Notes: a model not told the origin generated them from the sequence alone. A DNA stretch of 64,000 nt from Prevotella sp. (GCA_024681875.1 JAILAA010000133.1:1-64000), one strand, 5' to 3'; shown: positions 46,168-54,257, numbered from the stretch's first letter. Numbers and translations are program-made.

Positions 46168-48687
46168 ATGAAAAAACTCCTGAAAATGCTGCTGACGACC
46201 GTGCTGCTGACGGCAAGCGTTGCGGCCAGTGCCACTACTGATGGCGTGAAGCCTGGCACCTTTACTACGGGCGACAAGACTTTCCTGCTGAACGGCGAGC
46301 CCTTTGTGGTGAAGGCGGCCGAGGTGCACTACCCCCGTATACCGCGACCCTATTGGGACCATCGCATCAAGATGTGCAAGGCCCTGGGCATGAATGCCGT
46401 GTGTATCTATATCTTCTGGAACATCCACGAGCAACAAGAGGGTGTATTCGACTTCACGGGCAATAACGACGTGGCCGAGTTTTGCCGTCTGGCTCAGAAG
46501 AACGGCATGTACGTCATCGTGCGCCCCGGGCCCTATGTCTGCGCTGAATGGGAGATGGGCGGCCTGCCCTGGTGGCTGCTGAAGAAGAAGGACATCCGCC
46601 TGCGCGAGCAGGATCCCTACTTCATGGAGCGTGTAAAGATATTCGAGGAGAAGGTGGGCGAGCAGCTGGCTCCGCTGACCATCCAGCGCGGCGGCCCCAT
46701 CATCATGATGCAGGTGGAGAACGAATACGGAAGCTATGGAGAGAATAAGCCATATGTCAGTGAAATTAGGGACTGCCTAAGAGAGATATACAGCCCCAAC
46801 AGACTCTCCCCCAACCCCTCCCTATCAGGGAGGGGAGGAGATACCACCAAGGCGGAGAGTGCGGATAATTCGGGCGTGCAAGGTAATTGCCCCCCTCCCT
46901 CACAGGGAGGGGCAGGGGGAGAGTCTGGAGGGGCAGGGGGAGAGTCTGATGCTCTTCTCCTCTTCCAATGCGACTGGTCTTCGAACTTCGAGAAGAACGG
47001 CCTCGACGACCTGACCTGGACAATGAACTTCGGCACGGGCGCCAACATCGACAACCAATTCCGCCGACTGGGCGAGCTGCGCCCCAATGCTCCGAAGATG
47101 TGCTCGGAGTTCTGGAGCGGCTGGTTCGACAAGTGGGGCGCTCAGCATGAGACTCGCCCGGCCAAGGATATGGTGGAGGGTATGGACGAGATGCTCTCGA
47201 AGGGCATCAGCTTCTCGCTCTACATGACCCACGGCGGCACGAGCTTCGGCCATTGGGCTGGCGCCAACTCGCCCGGCTTCGCTCCCGACGTCACCTCGTA
47301 TGACTATGACGCACCCATCAATGAATACGGCCTCGCCACGCCGAAATACTGGGAGCTGCGCAAGATGATGGAGAAATACAGCGACAAAAAACTGCCCGCC
47401 GTGCCTAAGGCGCCGATGCCCATCATCACCGTGCCGAAGTTCGAGCTGACGGAGTTCTGTCATCTTTGGACTTGTATAACTACCGAGATTGAAAGTCGTA
47501 ATCTGAAAACTTTCGAGGAACTTGATATGGGTTGGGGTTGTGCCTATTATCGCACGCAACTGCCTGAAATTCCTGTGCAGAGCGTACTCACCATCGAGGC
47601 CCACGACTACGCTCAAATATGGATTGGTAACAAGTTCATCGGCAAAATTGACCGTGTTAAAAATGAAAAGAGCATCACGTTGCCGCCTGTCAAAAAAGGC
47701 GAGCAGCTTACCATTCTCGTCGAAGCTATGGGGCGCATCAACTTCGGCCGTGCTATCAAGGACTTCAAGGGGCTTCTTGGAAATGCTATTGTTGAGGCTG
47801 AGGTAGATGGCAACGAAGTGACTTGGAATCTGAAGAACTGGCGCATTCAGCCTATCCCTGATGACTACGATGCCTTTGCTCATCAGGTAACAACTACAGA
47901 TATTAAGGATGTAATTGTTAATAGTAAGAAAGCTCTTGGCTACTACCGTGGCTACTTCAACCTCTCGAAGGTGGGCGACACGTTCCTCAACTTCGAGACG
48001 TGGGGCAAGGGACAGGTTTGGGTGAACGGCCACGCCATGGGTCGCATCTGGTCGATAGGCCCGCAGCAGACGCTCTACGTGCCGGGCTGCTGGCTGAAGA
48101 AAGGCAAGAACGAAATCATCGTGCTCGACATCGTCGGCCCGCAGGAGCGCGTCGTCTGGGGACAGGACAAGCCTGAACTGAACAAGCTCCAGTTAGAGAA
48201 AAGCAACAAGCACAACAACATCGGCGACAAGCCCGACCTCAACAGCGCCACGCCTGTCGCTGTGCCCGGCGCTTTTCCGGAAGGAATCATTACCGCCAAG
48301 CCCGGCAACGGCTGGCAGACCTTCACCTTCGCCACCCCACAGAAGGGCCGCTACCTTGCCATCGAGGTGCGCTCTACTCAGAAAGACGATGACCAGGCCG
48401 CCATCGCCGAACTCTACCTGAAAGGCACTAACGGCCAGCGCATCAGTCGCGAGCCCTGGACAACGAAATATGCCGACAGCGAGGAGATGAACGGCAACCA
48501 CTCGGGCGATAAGGTCTTTGATTTGCAGGAGAGCACCTATTGGCAGACAGAGAAGGGCTACTCTACACCCCACCTGCTGGTCATCGACCTGGGCAGCGAG
48601 CAGACGGTCACCGCCCTCGACTACCTGCCCCGTGCCGAACAGGGCGCTCCCGGCAGCATCAAGAGTTTCAAAGTCTACATCTACTAA
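46168..48687 (+). CDS. beta-galactosidase, GH35, with C-terminal F5/8-like domain
   Basis: Exported exo-beta-galactosidase. Signal peptide about 1-22. GH35 barrel begins FLLNGEPFVVKAAEVHYPRIPR; QVENEYGSYG holds acid/base Glu186 and CSEFWSGWFDKWG holds nucleophile Glu314. Two jelly-roll parts and a C-terminal F5/8 type C-like domain (about 705-839) follow. Residues about 212-260 are a 147-bp inverted-repeat element inserted in frame between the helix CLREIY and the strand LLFQCDW of the barrel. Codons from about 47455 to 47960 are visibly AT-richer than the rest, suggesting a gene-conversion patch. Confidence 0.88.
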   Translation: MKKLLKMLLTTVLLTASVAASATTDGVKPGTFTTGDKTFLLNGEPFVVKAAEVHYPRIPRPYWDHRIKMCKALGMNAVCIYIFWNIHEQQEGVFDFTGNNDVAEFCRLAQKNGMYVIVRPGPYVCAEWEMGGLPWWLLKKKDIRLREQDPYFMERVKIFEEKVGEQLAPLTIQRGGPIIMMQVENEYGSYGENKPYVSEIRDCLREIYSPNRLSPNPSLSGRGGDTTKAESADNSGVQGNCPPPSQGGAGGESGGAGGESDALLLFQCDWSSNFEKNGLDDLTWTMNFGTGANIDNQFRRLGELRPNAPKMCSEFWSGWFDKWGAQHETRPAKDMVEGMDEMLSKGISFSLYMTHGGTSFGHWAGANSPGFAPDVTSYDYDAPINEYGLATPKYWELRKMMEKYSDKKLPAVPKAPMPIITVPKFELTEFCHLWTCITTEIESRNLKTFEELDMGWGCAYYRTQLPEIPVQSVLTIEAHDYAQIWIGNKFIGKIDRVKNEKSITLPPVKKGEQLTILVEAMGRINFGRAIKDFKGLLGNAIVEAEVDGNEVTWNLKNWRIQPIPDDYDAFAHQVTTTDIKDVIVNSKKALGYYRGYFNLSKVGDTFLNFETWGKGQVWVNGHAMGRIWSIGPQQTLYVPGCWLKKGKNEIIVLDIVGPQERVVWGQDKPELNKLQLEKSNKHNNIGDKPDLNSATPVAVPGAFPEGIITAKPGNGWQTFTFATPQKGRYLAIEVRSTQKDDDQAAIAELYLKGTNGQRISREPWTTKYADSEEMNGNHSGDKVFDLQESTYWQTEKGYSTPHLLVIDLGSEQTVTALDYLPRAEQGAPGSIKSFKVYIY
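46801..46947. mobile_element. 147-bp inverted-repeat mini-element inside GH35
   Basis: Ends are AGACTCTCCCCC (46801-46812) and GGGGGAGAGTCT (46915-46926), perfect complements, with the right end repeated in tandem to 46947 (21-bp direct duplication giving GGAGGES twice). Each arm continues as CCCTCCC...GGGAGGGG. It encodes LSPNPSL...GN.PPPSQGGAGGES, the same order and frame as the element in GH127 at 28174-28326. 147 bp is 49 codons, so GH35 stays open. Confidence 0.65.
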
Positions 48688-48735
48688 TCAGTTTATTGAG
48701 TCCAATTGATGTTCCTTAAAACACGATATTATATT

Positions 48736-48913
48736 ACTGACCCCACCCCTGCCCCTCCCCTACAAGGGAGGGGAGTGGGCTCATGCCAAACCATTCCTAT
48801 CGGGATTCCGTAGGCACTCCCCTACAAGGGAGTGAGCTCATGCCAAACCATTCCTGTAGGGATTCCGTAGGCACTCCCCTCCCTTGTAGGGGAGGGGCAG
48901 GGGTGGGGTCAGT
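48736..48913. mobile_element. 178-bp mini-element with perfect 42-bp inverted ends
   Basis: The arms 48736-48777 and 48872-48913 are exact complements over 42 bp (outer end ACTGACCCCACCCCTGCCCC, inner end GGGAGTG), each containing a CCCCTACAAGGGAGGGG palindrome. Between them lie two direct copies of about 60 bp (CTCATGCCAAACCATTCCT..., GGGATTCCGTAGGCACTCCC). No coding capacity. It fills the gap between GH35 and nadB and looks like a MITE; its arm also appears at 42456 and inside cysS. Confidence 0.75.
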
Positions 48914-48973
48914 ATCTTTCGAAAAATTGGATACAACCTACATCAACGAATTAAGATAAAATCAAACATATAT

Positions 48974-50665
48974 ATGGTTTACAAATATGATTTCCTGATT
49001 ATAGGAGCAGGCGTGGCAGGCATGAGCTACGCCCTGAAAGTGGCTCGCGAGAAGAAGGGCTCCGTATGTATCATCTGCAAGACAAGCCTCGAAGAGGCGA
49101 ACACCTCGTTTGCACAAGGCGGTGTGGCATCGGTCACCAATCTGGCCGTAGACAACTTTGAGAAGCACATCGAGGACACGATGATTGCCGGCGACTATAT
49201 CAGCGACCGTGCTGCCGTAGAGCAAGTGGTGCGCATGGCGCCTGAGCAGATCAAGGAGCTGGTGCAATGGGGCGTGAACTTCGACCGCAAGGAAGACGGT
49301 GAGTTCGACCTGCACCGCGAGGGCGGACACTCAGAGTTCCGCATCCTGCATCACGCCGACGACACCGGCGCCGAGATTCAACGCGGACTGATGGAGGCCG
49401 TGCGTGCCTGCCCCGACATCACCGTCAAGGAGAACCACTTCGCCGTGGAAATCATCACTCAGCACCACATGGGCGTCCGCGTCACACGCCGCTCGCCCAA
49501 CATCAAGTGTTACGGTGCTTATGTACTCAACTCCTCAACTCCTTCCTCCTCAACTCCTCAAGTAGACACTTACCTGGCCAAAATCACCGTGATGTGCACA
49601 GGCGGCTGCGGCGCCGTCTATATGACCACCTCGAACCCCGTCATCGCTACGGGCGACGGCATCGCTATGGTCTATCGTGCCAAGGGAACGGTGCAGGATA
49701 TGGAGTTCGTGCAGTTTCATCCCACTGTCCTCCATCATCCCAGCGAGACGCATCCCGCCTACCTCATCACTGAGGCGATGCGCGGCTATGGTGGCATCCT
49801 GAAACTGCCCAATGGCGAGACGTTCATGGAGAAATACGACGAGCGGCTCTCGCTGGCACCACGCGATATCGTGGCTCGTGCCATCGACAAGGAGATGAAG
49901 ATTCACGGCATCGATCATGTCTGCCTCGATGTCACTCACAAGGATCCGGCAGAGACGCGCCGTCACTTCCCCAACATCTACCAGAAGTGCCTCTCGATGG
50001 GCATCGACATCACCACCGACTATATCCCTGTCCGTCCTGCAGCACACTATATGTGCGGAGGCATCAAGGTAGACCTCAACGGACAGACGAGCATAGAGCG
50101 GCTCTATGCACTGGGTGAATGTTCCTGTACTGGTCTTCATGGTGGCAACCGACTGGCTTCCAACTCCCTCATCGAGGCTGTCGTCTATGCCGATGCTGCC
50201 GCAAAGGACTCGCTGAAGCACGTCGACCTCTATGACTTCAACGATCAGGTGCCTGAGTGGAACGATGAGGGCACGATGACCAACGAGGAGAAGGTGCTCA
50301 TCACTCAGAGCGTGCGTGAAGTCAACCAGATTATGTCCAACTATGTCGGCATCGTACGCAGCGACCTTCGTCTCCATCGGGCCTGGGATCGTCTCGACAT
50401 GCTCTACGAGGAGACTGAGCGGCTCTTCAAGCGCGTGAAGGCTTCGAAGGACATCTGTGAGCTGCGCAATATGATCAATGTGGGCTATCTCATCACTCGT
50501 TTCGCCCTCGAGCGCAAGGAGAGCCGAGGCCTGCACTACACCATCGACTATCCCGTGCACGCGTACGATAAAAAAGATGAGGCTCCTGTCAAGGCCCAGC
50601 AGATGTCAGAAGAGACGTTGGCTGAGTGCATGCGTGTAATGGCCGCTAACCGACGCAAGGGTTGA
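48974..50665 (+). CDS. nadB: L-aspartate oxidase
   Basis: FAD enzyme oxidising L-aspartate to iminoaspartate, first step of NAD synthesis. FAD-binding GAGVAG (11-16), NTSFAQGGVASV, REGGHSEFRILHHADDTG, MEFVQFHPT, CGGIKVDLNGQTSIERLYALGECSCTGLHGGNRLASNSL and the C-terminal helical domain are intact; length is 563. A TCAACTCC word repeat inserts NSSTPSSSTPQ at about residue 187-198, in frame between two strands. nadA and nadC are not adjacent. The mini-element at 48736 occupies the upstream region and no clear -7 box was found. Confidence 0.93.
   Translation: MVYKYDFLIIGAGVAGMSYALKVAREKKGSVCIICKTSLEEANTSFAQGGVASVTNLAVDNFEKHIEDTMIAGDYISDRAAVEQVVRMAPEQIKELVQWGVNFDRKEDGEFDLHREGGHSEFRILHHADDTGAEIQRGLMEAVRACPDITVKENHFAVEIITQHHMGVRVTRRSPNIKCYGAYVLNSSTPSSSTPQVDTYLAKITVMCTGGCGAVYMTTSNPVIATGDGIAMVYRAKGTVQDMEFVQFHPTVLHHPSETHPAYLITEAMRGYGGILKLPNGETFMEKYDERLSLAPRDIVARAIDKEMKIHGIDHVCLDVTHKDPAETRRHFPNIYQKCLSMGIDITTDYIPVRPAAHYMCGGIKVDLNGQTSIERLYALGECSCTGLHGGNRLASNSLIEAVVYADAAAKDSLKHVDLYDFNDQVPEWNDEGTMTNEEKVLITQSVREVNQIMSNYVGIVRSDLRLHRAWDRLDMLYEETERLFKRVKASKDICELRNMINVGYLITRFALERKESRGLHYTIDYPVHAYDKKDEAPVKAQQMSEETLAECMRVMAANRRKG
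49527..49562. repeat. TCAACTCC octamer repeat inside nadB
   Basis: CTCAACTCC, TCAACTCC, TTCCTCC, TCAACTCC run in tandem and encode LNSSTPSSSTPQ. It is the same octamer, in complement, as in GH127 at 26836-26868. Confidence 0.65.
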
Positions 50666-50679
50666 ACCCATCAATGAGA

Positions 50680-50850
50680 TAGGTGGGTCTTAGGTGGGTC
50701 TTAGGTGGGTGTTGCCCTTTTTTGCGAATAGTCTATACCTTTCATGCCTACGGTCCGCACCGGTCGAGTGCTCCGTCCGCAACGGCTATATGCTCCATCC
50801 GCAACCAGCGTCCGCTCCGTCCGCAACGGCCGGGTGCTTCTCTATGTAGT
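50680..50850. repeat. short tandem words downstream of nadB
   Basis: GGTGGGTCTTA is repeated about three times (50683-50715). Variants of TCCGTCCGCAACGG/CTCC recur between 50750 and 50835. No gene seen in this part of the 777-base gap. Confidence 0.5.
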
Positions 50851-50926
50851 TGCCCCTGCCGTTATTTAGTTGCAAAGTTGCAAAAATGCTCGAAATTTCG
50901 GCTAATTTATGTTAAATATTCGTTTT

Positions 50927-51010
50927 TAATATCACAATATCACCCATAATATCACACGCTAATATGCTGTATAGTAGTGTGATAAGATGTTGGTGATATT
51001 TGTGATATTA
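50927..51010. repeat. ATATCAC repeat hairpin
   Basis: Three direct ATATCAC words (from 50929) face two GTGATAT words on the right. TAATATCACAATATCACC (50927-50944) is nearly complementary to 50992-51010, with a smaller TATCACAC/GTGTGATA pair inside. It is AT-rich and iteron-like, but no replication gene lies nearby. Confidence 0.6.
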
Positions 51011-51150
51011 GTTTTTGAAAAATCAATAGATGTGTACTGACAACCAAACACGGCACTTTTGAACTACTTCAATAGCCTCCTTATATATTAAAGAGGTGGT
51101 CACTCGTGTCCAAAGAGGCCGTCTTCGTTCTTCTCAGTCAGCCTTCCGTG

Positions 51151-51242
51151 AAAGTAAAACAAGTTGTTTTACTCTTCAAAGTGGTAGGTTTTGTATACCT
51201 AAGTATGGCACTTGCGAAGGTAAAACAACTTGTTTTACTTTA
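51151..51242. repeat. about 90-bp palindrome built on GTAAAACAA
   Basis: AGTAAAACAAGTTGTTTTAC (51153-51172) and GTAAAACAACTTGTTTTAC (51220-51238) are each near-perfect palindromes. Together with CTTC/GAAG, AAGTG/CACTT and a central AGGTTTTGTATACCT they form one larger imperfect palindrome. No gene is supported here. Confidence 0.65.
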
Positions 51243-51389
51243 TCAAGTCATATACTTTCTAGCACCAAATGCCTACATCTAGTATTGCTAGTGGCCGACG
51301 AACGTTATGCTCGTTACGGTCGAAGTCAAAGGTAAAAGGAACTTTTGTTCGGAAAAGAAAAGAAAATCAAGTTTTTCTTTGGTTTTCCG

Positions 51390-51411
51390 CTCGCTTATTT
51401 GTACCTTTGCA
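51390..51411 (+). promoter_or_regulatory. extended promoter of the second ddh gene
   Basis: -7 box TACCTTTGC (51402-51410) preceded by CTCGCTTATTTG; TTTGG (51378-51382) is at -33. It differs at one base from the GH2 promoter at 12578. An imperfect inverted repeat GGAAAAgaAAAGAAAA / TTTTTCTTTggTTTTCC surrounds the -33 region, as at tdk. Confidence 0.65.
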
Positions 51412-51442
51412 GCCGATTTACAAACACAAAACGTTTAGAGGC

Positions 51443-52342
51443 ATGAAAAAGATCAGAGCAGCCGTAGTCGGTTACGGCAACATCGGACGCTATGCCCTCC
51501 AGGCACTGGAGGAGGCTCCCGACTTCGAGATTGCAGGCGTGGTACGCCGCAACGGTGCAGAGAACAAGCCAGTGGAGCTGGCTGCGTATGACGTGGTGAA
51601 GGACATCCGCGAGCTGAAGGATGTGGATGTGGCTATCCTCGCTACTCCTACCCGCTCGTGTGAAGAATATGCGAAGCAGATCCTGCCGCTGGGCATCAAC
51701 ACGGTGGACTCGTTCGACATCCACACGATGATTCGCGACTACCGCCGCGAGCTGATGGCAGTCAACAAGCAGACCAATACCGTGAGCGTGATTGCTGCAG
51801 GCTGGGATCCGGGCTCTGACAGCATCGTGCGCACATTGATGCAGAGCCTCGCACCTAAGGGACTGAGCTATACCAACTTCGGTCCGGGCATGTCGATGGG
51901 TCACAGCGTGTGCGTGCGTTCTAAGAAAGGTGTCAAGAATGCACTGTCGATGACCATCCCTCTGGGCGAAGGCATCCATCGCCGCATGGTGTATGTGGAG
52001 CTGGAGGAAGGTGCCAAGCTCGACGAGGTGACTGCCGCCATCAAGGCCGATCCTTACTTTGCCTCCGACGAGACGCATGTGTTCCAGGTGGAGAGCGTCG
52101 ACGACGTGCGCGACATGGGTCATGGCGTGCATCTGGTGCGCAAAGGCGTGAGCGGACAGACGCAGAATCAGCGTTTCGAGTTCAACATGAGCATCAACAA
52201 TCCCGCCCTGACAGGTCAGGTGCTGGTCAACGTGGCCCGTGCATCGATGCGTCTGGAGCCCGGCTGCTATACGATGGTCGAGATTCCCGTCATCGATATG
52301 CTCCCTGGCGATCGTGAAGAACTGATTTCACATTTAGTATAA
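51443..52342 (+). CDS. ddh: meso-diaminopimelate dehydrogenase (copy 2)
   Basis: Second Ddh, 299 residues from MKKIRAAVVGYGN at 51443; the longer open frame upstream covers the promoter and is not used. About 95 percent identical in protein to copy 1 by eye, with changes clustered near residues 24-50 and the C-terminus (MRLEPGCYTMVEI, GDREELISHLV). All family blocks are intact. It is followed after 3 nt by the secreted partner, closer than the 42-nt gap in copy 1. It has a stronger-looking promoter than copy 1, so the two may differ in expression. Confidence 0.92.
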   Translation: MKKIRAAVVGYGNIGRYALQALEEAPDFEIAGVVRRNGAENKPVELAAYDVVKDIRELKDVDVAILATPTRSCEEYAKQILPLGINTVDSFDIHTMIRDYRRELMAVNKQTNTVSVIAAGWDPGSDSIVRTLMQSLAPKGLSYTNFGPGMSMGHSVCVRSKKGVKNALSMTIPLGEGIHRRMVYVELEEGAKLDEVTAAIKADPYFASDETHVFQVESVDDVRDMGHGVHLVRKGVSGQTQNQRFEFNMSINNPALTGQVLVNVARASMRLEPGCYTMVEIPVIDMLPGDREELISHLV

Positions 52343-52345
52343 ACA

Positions 52346-53233
52346 ATGAAAAAACTATTTCTTACAAGCGTTGTGCTGCTGATGGCCGTGATGGCCCAGG
52401 CACAGACAAAGATCACCCCGAAGCTGCAGAAAGGCTTCAAGGCAGTGTACACTGAAGTTGCCACGAACAATGCCGGTGGCACAGAACAGAAGGTCACCTC
52501 CGAGACGGAGTATGTCGTGAGCGACGTCACCCCCGATGGTGCCGTCATCGACATCACGATGACAAGCATCGATGCCGGTCAGGCTGACAACGGACCGATG
52601 GGAAAGTTGATGTCTCTCTCAGAGTCGGTCATGAAGGGCGTCTGCATCAAGGTACGTACTGATGCCGAAGGTCAGGTGAAGGGCGTGGTGAACCTCGACG
52701 AGGTCAAGGCCAAGGTCATTCAGCTCGCCGGCTCCATCGTCGACGAGATCATGAAGGAGAGCCCTGAAGTGTCACAGGCATTGCCCAAGGACGTGCTGAT
52801 GTCGCAGTTCTCCGAGCAGCTCACTGAGGAATCCCTCATCGCCAGCCTCACCAACAGCGGCGTGCTGGCCCTCAACGGAAAGACCGTGAGAAACGGTGCC
52901 ACTGAGAGCGTCAACAACGAGCAGGGCATGAAGCTGAAGCGCATGTATTTCGTCGTGGGCAAGAACATCATCACCAACTCCACGCTCGACATGACCAAGG
53001 ACGAGCTGAAGGAGTTCGTCCTCAAGCAGGTCGAGAAGGTGGCTCCCGATCAGGCAGAGATGGTCAAGCAGAACATCGACGCCGTGATGGGTCAGATGTC
53101 GTTCAACGTCACCTCGAAGAGTACTTATGAGATGCAGGATAACGGCTGGGTGAAGAGCATCAAGACGGAGGCCAGCCAGGACTCCATGGGTCAGAGCGTC
53201 AAGCAGACGTCGGAGATCACGCTGAAGCAGTAG
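52346..53233 (+). CDS. secreted protein of unknown function (copy 2 of the ddh partner)
   Basis: Signal peptide MKKLFLTSVVLLMAVMAQAQ, then a 275-residue mature part aligned end to end with the copy at 41570. It has been far less conserved than the Ddh pair: roughly half of positions are identical, concentrated in the signal peptide, YVVSDVTPDGAVI, VLALNGKT, KRMYFVVGKNIITNSTLDMTKDELK and MQDNGW. Not recognised as a known family. It ends before a hairpin terminator (53298) and is probably translated with ddh. Confidence 0.7.
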   Translation: MKKLFLTSVVLLMAVMAQAQTKITPKLQKGFKAVYTEVATNNAGGTEQKVTSETEYVVSDVTPDGAVIDITMTSIDAGQADNGPMGKLMSLSESVMKGVCIKVRTDAEGQVKGVVNLDEVKAKVIQLAGSIVDEIMKESPEVSQALPKDVLMSQFSEQLTEESLIASLTNSGVLALNGKTVRNGATESVNNEQGMKLKRMYFVVGKNIITNSTLDMTKDELKEFVLKQVEKVAPDQAEMVKQNIDAVMGQMSFNVTSKSTYEMQDNGWVKSIKTEASQDSMGQSVKQTSEITLKQ

Positions 53234-53235
53234 AA

Positions 53236-53280
53236 GCCTCACCCCCTAGCCCCCTCTCCAAAGGGCGAGGGGGAACGCCT
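53236..53280. repeat. GC arm downstream of the second ddh module
   Basis: AGCCTCACCCCCTAGCCCCC then TCTCCAAAGGGCGAGGGGGAA; closing GCCTGAGGCG. Same arm type as in TolC at 45516, placed just after the stop codon of the secreted-protein gene, as the arm at 42456 is after copy 1. Confidence 0.6.
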
Positions 53281-53297
53281 GAGGCGAAAAGAGGTAA

Positions 53298-53337
53298 GAG
53301 GTGAGAGAAATGCTGGCAAGCATCTCTCACCTCTCAC
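53298..53337 (+). terminator. terminator of the second ddh operon
   Basis: GAGGTGAGAGA..ATGCT pairs with AGCAT..CTCTCACCTC (53319-53333), loop GGCA, a 15-bp stem with a two-base bulge, followed by TCACTTTT. Confidence 0.6.
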
Positions 53338-53340
53338 TTT

Positions 53341-53487
53341 TCATTCCTCATTCCTCATTTCTCATTTCTCATTTCTCATTTCTCATTCCTCATTTCTCAT
53401 TCCTCATTTCTCATTCCTCATTCCTCATTCCTCATTCCTCATTCCTCATTCCTCATTTCTCATTCCTCATTCCTCATTCCTCATTTC
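53341..53487. repeat. 21 uninterrupted copies of the heptamer TCATTYC
   Basis: The tract reads as exactly 21 units of TCATTCC or TCATTTC (147 bp) with no other variation. Its last unit supplies the stop codon (TCA = TGA on the minus strand) of the AraC-type gene, so copy-number change would not alter that protein. Seven is not a multiple of three, so the plus-strand reading frame through it is not a gene. Confidence 0.85.
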
Positions 53488-54011
53488 TCTCGTGCCTGAT
53501 ACTCCAGCGGCGTGCAGCCCATCTCCATCAGAAACCATCGGTAGAACGACTTGCGGCTCGTAAAACCACACTCCAGGCTGATGGCCTCAATTGAGAAATT
53601 TGGGTGCTCATCTATCATCCTGCAGGCCGCCTTGATGCGGTGATGACAGAGCAATTTGTGTAAATTGTTATATTTGGGACAGCATTCAAATGCCTTTTTT
53701 AACTTTTTCTGCGTGATGTCGAGGTCTTTGGCGATGTCTTTGATCGATTTGAAGTTCGATGGAAGGTACAGCTTTTCCTTCTCTATGAGTTTATTGAGTC
53801 GTTTCAGAATCTCCTCGTCATTCTCCAGATCGTTCTTTTTCCGGCTCTTTGGTATGCCGGCATGAAAATCTGGGAAGTGCTCGCTTAAGTATTTGTTGAT
53901 GCTGTTTATTTGCTCCATTAGTTCTCGAGATAAGGATAATGCCCTTGCATGCATCTGTGCAAGTTCTTCCAGTGCTTTGCCTTTGTTCTTCAGGTTTATC
54001 ATAGCTTTCAA
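53481..54011 (-). CDS. AraC-family DNA-binding protein
   Basis: 176-residue regulator: an N-terminal helical/coiled part (about 1-75) and a C-terminal AraC double helix-turn-helix (about 80-176; FKSIKDIAKDLDITQKKLKKAF, HHRIKAACRMIDEHPNFSIEAISLECGFTSRKSFYRWF, MGCTPLEYQ). It lacks a sugar-binding domain. Divergent from the fimbrial operon and separated from it by 246 bases containing both promoters, it is the likely regulator of that operon (inference). MINLKNKGKALEE at 54002 is an alternative start. Confidence 0.85.
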   Translation of the reverse strand: MKAMINLKNKGKALEELAQMHARALSLSRELMEQINSINKYLSEHFPDFHAGIPKSRKKNDLENDEEILKRLNKLIEKEKLYLPSNFKSIKDIAKDLDITQKKLKKAFECCPKYNNLHKLLCHHRIKAACRMIDEHPNFSIEAISLECGFTSRKSFYRWFLMEMGCTPLEYQAREK

Positions 54012-54044
54012 TGGGTTTGTTTCCGGTTTATTATAAATAAGCGT

Positions 54045-54053
54045 GCAAATATA
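54045..54053 (-). promoter_or_regulatory. -7 box of the AraC-type regulator
   Basis: The minus strand reads TATATTTGC, 33 nt upstream of the ATG at 54011. Confidence 0.55.
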
Positions 54054-54179
54054 ACAAATTTATTTCAATTGACGAAACCTTTTTTCTTTTTTATTTGTGT
54101 CATTTTCACGTTTTGAACTATGATTTCCGTTTTGATACATGCTTAAAGGTAAAAAGTGTTTAGGTTGCAAAAAAAGTTG

Positions 54180-54188
54180 TAATTTTGC
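54180..54188 (+). promoter_or_regulatory. -7 box of the fimbrial operon
   Basis: TAATTTTGC with TTG (54165-54167) upstream. A 69-nt AT-rich leader precedes the first fimbrial gene. The stretch 54054-54179 between the divergent promoters is AT-rich with no clear repeat. Confidence 0.65.
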
Positions 54189-54257
54189 ACAGAATATTCG
54201 AAACATAGACTATTATTCGTTAGGATAAATAACGTTTTTTATAAACAGATTAAAAGT

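Noticed and set aside
48736..48913. possible CRISPR array near nadB
   Set aside because: Only two long internal direct copies between inverted arms, no regular spacers and no cas genes.
50927..51010. possible replication origin at the ATATCAC repeats
   Set aside because: No DnaA-box series, no replication gene nearby and only three direct words.
53341..53487. possible CRISPR or minisatellite gene at the heptamer tract
   Set aside because: Units are contiguous 7-mers without spacers; it is a simple tandem repeat.
53301..53594. 97-codon frame reading through the heptamer tract (FLIPHSSFL repeats)
   Set aside because: The repeated peptide is a direct product of the 7-bp repeat and the frame ends inside the AraC-type gene on the other strand.
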